The notes beneath the pieces are model-generated. The model worked only from the letters and a program-made list of their open reading frames with translations. It had not been told where the DNA came from and made no database searches. A stretch of DNA of 64,000 bases from positions 7,741,721 through 7,805,720 of the forward strand of contig NW_025062479.1 in NCBI RefSeq assembly GCF_000002995.4. The letters are read 5' to 3'. A program made the translations under genes and the position numbers. Numbering within the stretch: position 1 is the stretch's first letter; each line of letters begins with the position of its first letter. Below, piece by piece: positions 23,895-35,478 of the stretch. The DNA is from Brugia malayi (taxonomy: Eukaryota; Nematoda; Chromadorea; Rhabditida; Onchocercidae).

Positions 23895-25977
23895 TGACAA
23901 TATTTAGGTGTAATATTGATGTCATAGTCGTTGTTGATGTTTGCAGTAGAGATATTGATGATAATGGTAATAAAATTAAAAGTAATTTTTAAGATTAAAC
24001 CAGCTTGCTTTTCTTCATACAAACACTCTACAAGAAAGCACCACTTTGATTACATAAACAGCAAATATGCTAATTAACAACTTTGTTTCCACAAGAATAG
24101 CAAAAGCTATTGTACTATATAAAATTGGTTTACCTCAGTTAATTTCACTCAATTTGCCGAGAAAAAAAATCCTGCTAAAAAACATCATTAATTTTCTTGC
24201 ATTTTAAGCAAACAAATAGGTGTACAATATCGCTCTAAGAACGTTAAACTATTTAATTATAGGGAATAGTACAGCCAAATTAACAATGTGAAAGCTCCCA
24301 TTTGCAAACAAGACAATGTTTTACGACAAATCGCCTAAAAGTTCAAGGTAAAATGTCAACACCAATCCAATGCAGGCCATAATCTATATGGATAGGTTCC
24401 AACAATACGGTCTTCATGATGAGTTCTAATATTATGACCGGCCTCCCAATAGCGAGAGAAGTATACCGAGGTGAAATTACGTTCTATCACTCAATGAAAT
24501 ATATTTGCAAACTCGGTCAGGCTAATAAAACTTGAGCAATAGTTGCGAAGTGCAGTCAAACACTGATACGTTTGTGTAATGAAGATCAACTGAATTTAAG
24601 TGACTGAAGGATGGTATTAACATAACTTTAATAATTAGTGTATTGGTCAGTGAACTCATTCAAGTTAACTTGAGCTTTCGGGTCTTCAAAATAATTATAT
24701 TACAAAGAAAATGATAATAGCAGTACAGAGCTTCGAGCTACTGATGGTGAGTACGATGAAAAGGTTTGATAAAATGCGAATTGATGTTGGAACATTTTTA
24801 AGCAGAAGGAGATGGAATTTTTGAAAAAAAGAAGCTTATGGAGCAATCATAAATATGGATGGTTACTGAAAATTGAAGACACTAAGGCTAGGACATGACA
24901 TACATGCACTCACTCACGTATGCTGTCGCACACATAGATACGCACACACGAATACGTAGAAAGTTAAAGAAGGTGATCGGACCATTCAAACGAGATCATT
25001 GAAAGTGCAGAAAAAGACCGCTATGAACCCACATACCTTTTCATTTCTTGCGATTATTTGTTCAATTCGGAACGGGATTATGCATAGACAACCGATAAAA
25101 TAATGTTATCACAAGCGGAGTAGTCACATTAATGTAAATAGCCTAAGCGGAAAAGGATCTTATTTTTTTTAATCTTATTTTTGTTCATTCCGTCCTTTTT
25201 TGAAAACTCTTTACCACAGTTTCACTTTCCCTCTCGTTCCCTCTATCAAACAATGTATAGCAATAGAATTAACTAAACCATCAAGTAAATCATCCCATGT
25301 TTTACAAACCGGAATAAGTTATGATTTTTCGTCTAAAAACAGGTACTAAGAAGAAATCCTCTTAGCTTCACAATTTAATCATTGTGTTTAAAACATTTTG
25401 AAGTGTACCATTCGAAGAAAATAAGTACTTACATTCTACTTTAAAGTCAGCGCTGATTAACAAACCTCCAAAAATCGTACATTTTGGACAGTGAATTTTT
25501 TTTTTTTTTTTTGCCTACAAGATAATGAAAAATTAAATGAACTGAAATAAAATATAGTGTCTCGGATGTACGTATGTGTACCACTGCACGAAAATCTTCA
25601 AATTCTGAAGAACAATGCCTATCACCGACCACAGTATAATAATAACAAGATGACGCCAATGTGCACAACAGTAAAAATTGTTGACAGAGGAGGTGAAAAC
25701 ACGATTTGTGCGGGGAGCGGTGAAATGAGAGGGATGCGAAGATGGAAGTGACAATGAAGTGTGCGCAACTCACGGCAGCGGACAGAGGGAGAAACATTCA
25801 GCACAATTGGGTCGCTGTACATTACAAACATCCGCACAGCGCGTACTATCTCGAATTAATTCTCTCTTGGATGTCCGCATTTGAAAATTAATTCGAACAG
25901 TCCACATATAAGGTGCATGCATTTAAACTATTGCGGGACTGCATTATCTCATAATTCACTACATGTAGACAATTGTA

Positions 25978-26157
25978 ATGAACGAGCATTCTTCCACATA
26001 TCTACCCTCTAACGTCCTCGACGCTATCCGCAACACTCATCCCATATCTACGTACACGTTCGTAGTCGGAGGCACAGACATTCGACGAGCTACTGAAGCG
26101 AAATACGCCACAGTAGAGATGCAACCGCTGGGACGATTAATAAGTGTCGTATATCTT
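25978..26157 (+). CDS. Candidate first exon in a GC-richer island
   Basis: An ATG-initiated frame of 60 codons (starts MNEHSSTYLPSNVLDAIRN, ends GRLISVVYL) runs straight into a consensus donor GTAAGT at 26158, in phase 0. The surrounding 25.55-26.2 kb is richer in GC and CpG than its neighbourhood and open in several frames, so some frames here are shadows. It could be a first exon of a plus-strand gene, or promoter/5' sequence for a minus-strand transcript such as eps-8. No downstream plus exon of matching phase was established. Confidence 0.3.
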
Positions 26158-27724
26158 GTAAGTTATATAGTGACATCAGCAGGAAAAACAGATCTTTGAG
26201 CTTCAACCGTACTGTTTTCAATATTCAAAAAGTCGAAACAAATTGGATAGGGTTTCTAAAAGAAGAGAAATTAAAAAGTTTATTTCGTAGTCTAGGGATT
26301 GTTAACTGAATTACAAACAAATGTTATGTGCGATACTTTTACACGCTAAAAGCAGAGAAATAACAAAGAAAAAGCATATGTTATAAAAATAATATGTTAA
26401 CTATAAAAAAAAAATGATTTGCAGTAATATAGAAATTAAATTACGAACTCCCTGATACTGCGGGATGAACAAGTGTGTGAGAAAGAAGTCTGCTGATGAC
26501 AAAAATCATTCCTAGTTGCGTTATTTTCAATGTGTTCTCCAAGGATTTCATCTAAATGACCAATTAAATATAATAGGCACAAACACGTTAGCAGTTAAAA
26601 AAATTTTGCATGTTTATCACAACTTCATCCCAAACTTATTACTGTTATTTCTTCCTTCCATCGGTGCAAAAAACAACACGCCAAAATACTCTCGAATAAA
26701 GATAACGTAAAACATTTCTGCTCGCTAATTTGGATAAAATTAACTCCCGTAACAAAAGTTCGACTAAATTTATAACGAAGTTTCAAAACTTAAACTTTTG
26801 CAGTCTATTCAACTCTGCCCCTTTCAGTTCACTTCCAACAAAACATAAATTGTATATGATTCCGGCAGTGCTCTTCTTCCAGATCCGCGGACTAGTTCCT
26901 TCAAATTTATTACCATACCAACAAGGACAAAAAATTACTAAGGAATTTCGTAGTTTTGGTTCCATTTGGCTATGTCAGTAACTACATTATCAGTGAAACA
27001 TAATTAGCTGAACCTTCATAGATTTATTGCGAGTCATAACAAACAAACTACTTCAGATACTCGTAACATGAAGCTCAGTAAAGAAAAAGGCTTAACTAAT
27101 CACTATTAATTAAATTTTTGGTCAATATATAACACACAATTCGTCTTCACAATAAAACTCCCAAAAAGATAAAGGTATTCTACATGTGTACAGAAAGGAA
27201 TAAATTATCATGACGGATTAAACCAAAAACTAGACAAGGGAATGTAGGAAACAAACAGAAATCGTTAATATCATAATGCAGTTGATTAATTGCAGCATGA
27301 AAACTTGCTAAAGTTTATCCTGCATAGATTAACTGCATTTCTCCAAAAACATACAATTCCAAACTTGACGCATTTGAAATTTATAACTTGTTGTAAAATC
27401 ATACGTAAAACCATGAGTAAGAATTTTCAACCTAAATAAAGGATCAGTGTAGTTTCTGTAAGCAAAGATCAAGTAAGAAATTAAAATAATTAGAAAATAA
27501 CCGTTTCCGACATCTTTTACAAAAACTCTGTTCTACATGTAATGGGATGTAAATTCAAACTAAAGAAAACAAATGACTAACCATCATCATCTGATCCCAA
27601 CAACACATGCAAATTTTCCCTTTCGTCTACCTCAACCACATTTCAACACTAAACTTTACTTTGTCCGAGTTTACTTTGTAAGAGATTGAAAAAGTGAAAA
27701 GCTTTCAATAAAATCCTTAATAAC

Positions 27725-27846
27725 TTCCTGTGCATTTTTTCACCACTATTTCCCATTGAATCAGCTCTTGGCCAATCATTTTGAGAACCATTACACTCTT
27801 CAGTTAACGGAGTAGAATGAACATCTCTTTCGCTTTGTTTCAAAGT
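27725..27846 (-). CDS. Candidate upstream coding exon, possibly eps-8 N-terminus
   Basis: A minus-strand exon with a good acceptor (TTTTTTTAG just above 27846) and a usable donor (GTTATT) below 27725. Read in phase 0 it gives TLKQSERDVHSTPLTEEC, then NGSQNDWPRADSMGNSGEK, and exits in phase 2, the phase required by the first firm eps-8 exon 11 kb away. Composition (Ser, Thr, Asp, Glu) is like disordered coding sequence. Assignment to eps-8 rests only on strand, order and phase; it could belong to another gene. Confidence 0.38.
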
Positions 27847-28508
27847 CTAAAAAAACATGGCACTTCTTTCAGGAAAAGGCCACCAACAATGAATCGTCGA
27901 GATGAGGTAAGAATCTTTCTAAAATTTTGTCTTTGAAACGGAACATGGGAAGCACAAGCTGAAGCAGCTGAAAACGACGTTTATATGCATCAAGACTCAA
28001 AATGATATAAAGGATAGTTGCCTTTCAGTTTATTTGATGAATGTATAACTTGCTGCTGTATCCATAAATGTAACCGCATAACTCTTAATACGCAAAGGTA
28101 TACAGCGTCGTTTATTTGGTTTTGCTATATGGACAAAATCACACTATGAACAGTTCCTCATATATTTTTTTTTTTTTTAAGATTCAGATAATCCTTCAGG
28201 AAATTCAAATCGAACAATTGTGAATGCTGTGAAAAACAATAATTTATCTGATAAAAGATCTATGTTTCCTATTTTCACTCTTAGAAAAAAAATTCGGTAA
28301 GGATTTTGCTTTCTGCCTGATGCAACAATTTCATCACTCTGAATTGTAAAGCATGAAATATCGAAAAAGTTGACTTGAGCAGAGCATAAAATAACTTTCG
28401 TCTTTTTCATCTTGCCACAGAATGGCTCAAGAAAAGCACCAGCAGAACGAGGGAAATAGATGAAAACTATCTTGTTCCTTAGTCAATAACTTAGTCTTCC
28501 TTGGAAGT

Positions 28509-28625
28509 ATGCCAACTTCCAGGTACGTCGGAAACAAGCCAGAACAAAGTGATGCATCGGTAGTAATGGCTACAACTGACGTTGGGACACAAACAGCATT
28601 TTACACATCACCTTTGAAGAATTAA
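28509..28625 (+). CDS. Short coding-like frame, possible terminal exon
   Basis: A 38-codon frame reads MPTSRYVGNKPEQSDASVVM and then ATTDVGTQTAFYTSPLKN-stop. Its composition is unlike the surrounding AT-rich noise. A small plus-strand exon-like piece with a good acceptor and GTAAGA donor lies at 27873-27906 (KRPPTMNRRDE), but the two could not be phased together with confidence. No family recognised. Confidence 0.28.
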   Translation: MPTSRYVGNKPEQSDASVVMATTDVGTQTAFYTSPLKN

Positions 28626-31600
28626 ATAAATGCTAGCTGTCGAATTTTTCTACTTAAATCTTCCTGTATTTTGGATCCATTATTTTTATCACAGAATATT
28701 ATTTTCCCAGTTGTTTCAAACTCATGAATACTTATTTCGTCGCTACGTATTTGTGTCTTATCTTTGCGCTACCAAGAAGAAAAAAGTTTGTCGGTCTTTC
28801 AAAAAAATCACCATCGCGAATACTGGAAGAATTTAAGTGACTCGATGAAGATCTCTAAATAATCCTATTAAACGTGAAGTACTTCAAAAGATGAATTTGA
28901 CAATGCAACACAACTGATTACTGATAAATCTTAATGCAGATATGAAAAAAAAAAAATGTACTAAAACAAAGTGAAAAAAGCAGCCTAAGATGTAAACATG
29001 TGATATGAATAATGCAAATAGTCGACCTATAAAATTTAGGAAAAGTTGATTACAAAAGAATGATTAGGGTAAGAAGTCATGGTGGGTTATACCAGCTGAA
29101 AGGATGCATTCCGATCAAAGTAAATGTAGGGAAAATCCAGTCAAAAGTCTGTCTCCGTTTGCTGTCGTTTTAGATGTGACGGTGATTGTTGTATTGTCGC
29201 ATCTCATCCCACTCCTACTCTGTTCTCTTCTTTCTCCTTCGTCAATCAAGAATGATCATAACCTTTCTCTTCTTTCCATACTCGTTTTATAGTGTCATTC
29301 CTTTGCCCAATATTACCGTCAACACCTCTGTTCTCTCGCTCATCCTTTTCGCTTCAAGTACATTTCGTATGCATAGCTCTCCATTTAACATTCTCTACTT
29401 CACATTTTCTGTGTTAAACAGCACCGACTGACTCACTGCCACACACCAACGGACTGCCTTACCGCGATGCCACTATCGTTGCGGACGCAATCAATTTTCA
29501 GACCTTTTGTAAAACATTATGACTGATTAATTGAACAAAATATTTATCTTCCGAGTACTACAGAAAACATGAATAAAAAGCACTGCAATCGTTGTAGTAG
29601 TTAGCAGGAGGAGCACAGCTATTGTAACAAATATATACTTAATCGAAGGCATTTGTCAGCTCGTTTTCTTTTTAATCTAGAAATTACATTAAATGTTATC
29701 TTCCTTTTATCTCTATAACTTTTAATTGCATTTGTCACAAATATTGCTTTGTACTGAACGATATAAACATATCCATCGCATTTCCATTAATGCTACCAAA
29801 ATAAATATTGAATTACGTACATAAAGAGATGGAAAAAATGCAGTTGAAACAATATTTGATTTTCATTTCGTTGCCTTTCCCACTTTGTTACTGAATTTCT
29901 GCATTCTGAGAAGATATTTATTGTATTTTGTTATAAACAAAATTTCTGCTTGACATATTATGTTTTGTAATGCGGATTTCTCAGAATGGCGCTGGTTATA
30001 CTATATTCACCAGAAAGATTATAGCTATTAAGAATTGAGAACTTTAAAAATGCTAAAAATCAATTTCAGTCTTACAGTAAAGCAAGAGTTCAGCAGTTGT
30101 GTTTTTTCTCATATTTTTCAAGTGATACAGTTGAATTCTAAAGTTTTTGACCCCTTAGATCCTGATTCAAATATCAGAATAAAACCATATTTTTTATGAA
30201 TCGGTGTTACAAGCATGTTTTCGACTTCCCATTTATACTTTGACGAAAAAAAAAAAGAAAAAAATAGAAAAAATTAAGTGTACTTGTAATTTCATTACAC
30301 TTTTCCTGCTTATATATATTTTTTTTTCAGTTTTCTAATCTTAATTCAGAATTGAGAACATAAATGAATGCAGAGGACGATTGAAATAAATTGTTTTCTG
30401 GACTGTTGGATAGCTAACTGAAATGCTATCTGTTAACAGTGATGTGAGAATTTTTGGAATTGAAAGTGAAACATAGCAAGAAGAAATAAGACTGGACTCT
30501 AACTCATTATCATTTGGAACCGTGTAACAAACAGGGAAAAAACCAAATTTAAAATCAAAATTTAAGCCATTAGAATTTTTTGGTGATGGAGATTCAGCTA
30601 GCATGACAATGACAGTAGTCAATCCAATTTCAATCCAATTCCAAACCTAAGAATGCCTCATTCTCAGTCAAATTACTTTTTGGAATTAAGGATGAATGGT
30701 GGTATTCCATATTGGTTGTCATTGATGCAAATAAAATTGTTACTAACAAACGTCTTGTATATCATTTGGTTTTTGAATTCATTTTTAAAGTTATAAATTA
30801 ATTTCATAAATATTCGGAATGGTAGATGGGAATCGTCGTAATCTGAGCATAACACATCAGTCGCATTAAGCTCCTCATTTTTTCATTGCGGTAGAAATAT
30901 ATTTATAGCGGAAATTCTTAGATGGCAGTGATTTGAAAGAAGGATGAAGTACTGTTGTTCTAGAAAAAAAATGATTGGATAAGAAAAGCTAAGTGAACAT
31001 TGCAATGAATGTAGGTTGCTGTCCGGAAGAGAAGATGATTATGATGTGCTTAATGATTTATCACATTTCTATCCACTTGCAGACTTTTGTGAATTTTGTC
31101 ATTTCATTGAATTAATGATTTAACGTATTTAAAAAAAAGTGATTCAGCGTTTTTTTTCACAACCAAAAGTTTTAATTTCCTGTTTCCTAATAGCATTAAC
31201 TGACTGATCCAAAATTAAGCTTGGAATGCTGAGGAGTTATTATTTTTCATTTAACTGAACTTTTTTTTTCGAACATACCCTATCAGTTATCAAATAATTG
31301 TTCATTTTTTTTTTTTATCCCTGGATTACCAAGACCATGGAATTTCATTTTTTTTTTTTCCTCAAGAAAAAAAATCATTTATATGAACCTGAGGAGCAGT
31401 TATTTCAGTCATGTTTATCTTCAAATTACTAAATTTTCCACCTGAAATGCATACCATTTCTATTGAAGCTGATCCTACGATTATTTCTCTTGATGAACAA
31501 AATTTCCTATAAAGCGAGAATCGTATACCATGAAGAGAATTCAGAATTTTTTATAACAACCAATGGACAGGTATTCAAATTATTGTAAATTAAGATAATG

Positions 31601-32384
31601 ACAACAGGAGAGCATGAATTGCAGTTAATCTGAAGACGACAAACTGTATTTACTAACATAGTTGATCCGGGTTATTTCAATGCTGTAATCTTCAGGGTAT
31701 TTATCTTAAACAGACGGAAAAAATATCTTGCGGTACTTCAAGTGGACTTCAATACCAAAGCAAGTAAGTGCATGGTACTTCAACTTCTTGAGCAAATTTT
31801 CAAGAAATTGATTTTAACATAGTTTTCATAAGTATATTTGATTTTTAATACCGACCACCTTATCAAACATTAGGTCTGTTGTTGCTTTTGGGTTTATTAA
31901 TTTTATGAAAAAAATGTTAAAATACATGGATATTGTGTTACAACTTTTGAATAATATTCAAATCAGGAAAAAAATTCTCAGTTCAAAATTATGTGTTTGA
32001 ATTTCTATGTTTTCAAGGGCCCGAACGGTTTTCTCAAACGTTTATTCCTTCATTAAAATTTCTTGTGACATATATCATTAAACATTTCGTTTTTCTAATC
32101 TGAAAATTGTTAACAAACTGTATATTTTTAGAATTTAGTTAGAGTAACGTTTGAATTTCTTCAAAAATCAGTAAAACTAATAGATTCCCCAGAATTCTAA
32201 TCAGTGTATTGATGGAACCAATTTCTTTCAGAAAGGTTCATAAATTTTTTGTTTGAAATGTTTTTTTCTTAGTTTTAGGATTATTTTTGACTCAAAGTGA
32301 ATTAGTTCGAAATAAATGCTTTTGTTCTGTTCCTCTTTTTTAATTTCACACGTATAAAGAATTCCATCCGCTTTCTTTTTTGAC

Positions 32385-32417
<33 letters not shown>

Positions 32418-32444
32418 CTATCTATCCTATCTATCCTATCTATC

Positions 32445-32487
<43 letters not shown>

Positions 32488-32512
32488 ATCTATCTATTTA
32501 TCTATCTATCTA
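32385..32512. repeat. TATC microsatellite with CCTAT-type variant core
   Basis: Tetranucleotide TATC units flank a central block where a five-base variation (TATCC then TATCTATCC) recurs about four times, followed by more TATC units and a few interruptions (TAATC, TTTATC). It is intergenic. Confidence 0.95.
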
Positions 32513-33731
32513 ACAATAGTAACTCGTATTATTCCTTAGATGAGAAAGAATTTGCCTGATTATCCAAAAACAAATTTTAATATTTCAAGCGCTTACTTGT
32601 TCATGTAAACATCTATTTGCTGAGATAACAGTAGATAGATGAACGAATCGAATTTCTCGTTGAAATAATCGGCTTAAAAATAAAGTGTTATAATACTTCC
32701 TATCTGTAATAGTAGTGGGTTAAATTTCATGGATTTCCAACAAATTGTGAAAGTAGCATGAAACGATTTACTGAGTGCTCCATTTCATACACTTTTTATC
32801 ACTTCAAAGCATTATTTTTTCAAGCATTCAAAATTGGAAAAAAAAAAAAATTTAATGAATGCGGACTTAATCTCTGTTGTCTTTAATTGATTTTTCTAAA
32901 AAAATTTTGTTATATTTTTGGTTTCTAAATGTTTTGTTTTTTCTCATTTCGCCTTATTTTTTTATCCTTCGTTTTATACCATGATGATCTTAATAAGATT
33001 GAAAATCCTTATAAACTGTTTTCATAATATAAGAATTTATTTTGTTTAAAAACCGCAAAAAATAAAAAAAAATAGAATGAGTTCCACTAGTAGGCCTTTG
33101 AGTAGTAAAATTTTTTACGTTTTACCAGAAGGATTCAAGAACATTATATTCTATCAATGAAGAGAAACTGAAGAAGCCTAACTGCCGGATAAATTGTTTC
33201 ATAATGTGTTTCTACTTAGGTTGACGTCACAAGGTTTCGACATCCACAAAATAATTCATGGCATATTTTCCGTTTTATTTGGATTCTAAGTTATCCGAAT
33301 AAGAGCTGTAATGGTAGTGCCTATTTCTAATATTCCCTGTCTATAAAACAAGATGACGCATGGTATAAGCAGAGGGATGAAATGATTTCTCAAGAAACAA
33401 CAGTAAGTCTGAGGAGATGAGGATGACAGGATCATCGTTTTGATTTTAGTTAACAATACATATGGAGAGTGAGAAATCGCAAATTTGAACGAGCGAAAAA
33501 AAAGTAGTTATATTTAGCAAAAGAAATTCGAATGCAAAGGTTGGACAGCTAAAAATTTGGAGAGAAAAACTGACTTTTAGTTTTGTCTGACCGTTCTCAA
33601 TACTGATCAAGTGGAATTATGCAGACTATACTGCGATGTGTTACAGCTAATACTTTGTAAATCGCTATGGAAACATGCGGATTAATAAACATGGTACCGC
33701 TTCATAGCTGCTAGTTAAGAAATCAGTCGAT

Positions 33732-33777
33732 GAAGCGGCACTTGGCATGTGCAAACTGAAAATGCCAAGTCGCTTTA
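33732..33777. ncRNA. Candidate miRNA-like hairpin
   Basis: GAAGCGGCACTTGGCAT at 33732-33748 pairs with ATGCCAAGTCGCTTT at about 33762-33776, with a two-base bulge and a 13-base loop (GTGCAAACTGAAA). Weaker pairing may extend outward. The size suits a short pre-miRNA stem, but no known mature miRNA sequence is recognised and no expression evidence is available. Confidence 0.25.
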
Positions 33778-34321
33778 TTGTAGGCATGCAAAAAAATCGA
33801 TCCGCGACTTTTATGGAATGAAAAGGTATTTTATAGTATACCTAAACAAGAGGAAGGAAGGAAGTAATACCATGATACGATGAAGACACTAATTCGATCA
33901 CATGCTAAGAGTTAACCGGTAGAGAGACCTGACTCCTTTCTGGCCTTTTCTACCACCATCATTTCGATTTGAATTATTGCTCACTTAAGCTTGCATCGCA
34001 GTTTTAGTATTCCAGCTACTTCAAGCATCTTTCTTTTTGCACTCAGCCTTGTAAGATACTTTTATCTCTCCTTTCTCCTTTCCGTCTTACATTTCTCCTA
34101 GTGCACAGTGTATTTCACTGCTAATTTTTCATTATGAGACCTTTCCTATTTCACATGAATCTATTACTCTCTCTCTTTTCCATTTCAAAAAGTACTTGTA
34201 TTTAGATGTCACGAGATTATCCTTTTAAAATCTTTAGGGATTTTAAGTTGTAAATTTAAGAGTATAGTATAACCATATTAAAAAGAAGAACCATGTTAGG
34301 AAATGTTCAAATTAGGCTATA

Positions 34322-34364
34322 TCCGTAACACTTAAATATTCCGAAGTCCGTAACACTTAAATAT
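34322..34364. repeat. Two 18-base direct repeats
   Basis: TCCGTAACACTTAAATAT occurs at 34322 and again at 34347, a period of 25 bases, followed by similar TCCCGA / TCCGAA tails. It is a small tandem duplication in the gene desert. Confidence 0.8.
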
Positions 34365-35093
34365 CCCGATACAATGATACACCGAGTTCGCGTTTCTCTT
34401 CAAGAAGTGCTAAGTAACTGGTTGTGGGGCAGTAGTTCTAAAAGTGTTTCAAACCAAATTAAATAATAGCAAAAATGATCCCAGAAAAAAGTAAAGTCTC
34501 TGTTGCCAGCACAACCTAAGTGATCATGTGAGCCACAAAAAGTATATCTAAGATGAAGAATGACACTGATATTAATTTTATTTAAAAATGGTTAACTGCA
34601 AAACCTGGTAAGGGACCAGTAATCTTAATATTATCGAATAAAGTGGTCAGATAGGTGAAGCGTCTTTCCAACAACGGTCAGTTTTAAAATTTAGGTCGCA
34701 AAATTCAATTTCAAAGTAAGTTTTTTTTAACTATTTCATATTTTCAATGAAGCATTGCAAAACAAACAAAGTCCACAGAGCTTTTTTCACAATTTATTAC
34801 TAATGAAGTACAACACCTTTTTTCAAGAATGATTAAGTTTTCTCCAGTACAAATAAACTTTCTGAATAACTTTTGTCATTTATTAATGCTATTTATGAAT
34901 AAAACTGGTTGTTCTTGCGTTTTAAGCAAATTAGATGAATAGCATGATTTCTTAGAAATTTGAAAATCAAGTCTATAATAATGAAAAAGATCAACTAATC
35001 TATTTCAATTTATTTCGAGCTAAAATTAGAATTTGCCTGATGAACAAAAAAAAAAAAAAAAAAACAATAATTTAAAGACCGAAATTTAGGAAG

Positions 35094-35478
35094 TTCAGAA
35101 GTATAATATTTTATTTTAAATGGATGAATGCATTCAAAATAATTGAACTGAGCAATTCTTGCAGAAATTACTTCCAGAAAATGAAACAAGAAAAAAATCT
35201 TCCCGTACTAATCCTACAAAATTTCATATATCAGTCTTTTGAATAAGGTGGGAAGTAGTAAAACTAAAACTTGACATAAATGAAATTCTATATGATCATG
35301 CGATGATGGGAAACAAGCGGAAAACAATCATTATTTCTTTTTATTTTCCTTCATATTCTTTAAAGAGTGTTATGTTTTTCATTGCTCTGTTTGCTGCAAT
35401 CAGTTCTTGCAAGAATTGTTCAGTTCAGTTATTTTGGATGCATTTCACGCATTTTCAATAAAATATTACACTTTTGAA
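35094..35478. mobile_element. MITE-like element with about 70-bp inverted repeats
   Basis: The left arm (35094-35163) and right arm (35406-35478) are imperfect reverse complements over about 70 bases. Shared blocks include TAATATTTTATT, AAAATAA.TGAACTGA.CAATTCTTGCA and ATGCAT.CAAAATAA. The spacer of about 240 bases has no open frame. This is the structure of a non-autonomous foldback or MITE element. Element borders and a target-site duplication are not resolved. Confidence 0.6.

Larger units (their letters stand above)
16910..27724. other. Long region upstream of the eps-8 core exons, probably 5' introns
   Basis: More than 10 kb with no complete gene on either strand. It contains poly-A tracts (for example 18135-18157), a TA run at 23120-23142, an AAT/AAC-rich stretch at 22301-22385, a CA-rich patch near 24900-24950 and a GC-richer island at about 25550-26200. 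Candidate coding pieces inside it are listed separately. A minus-strand piece near 17110-17238 reads GDRQGVSPSSWSGK in one frame, but its phase does not fit exon 16733-16909 directly. Confidence 0.5.

Noticed and set aside
25447..25797. 116-codon minus-strand frame with Cys and His
   Set aside because: Lies in a GC-richer island open in several frames and includes a poly-Lys from an A/T run; no motif or splice partner.
30341..30855. Two minus-strand frames that looked like a gene or a Wolbachia-type insertion
   Set aside because: No recognisable bacterial or worm protein, no exon partners; composition like surrounding DNA.
32385..32512. Possible CRISPR or satellite array
   Set aside because: It is a simple tetranucleotide microsatellite with no unique spacers, in a eukaryotic genome.
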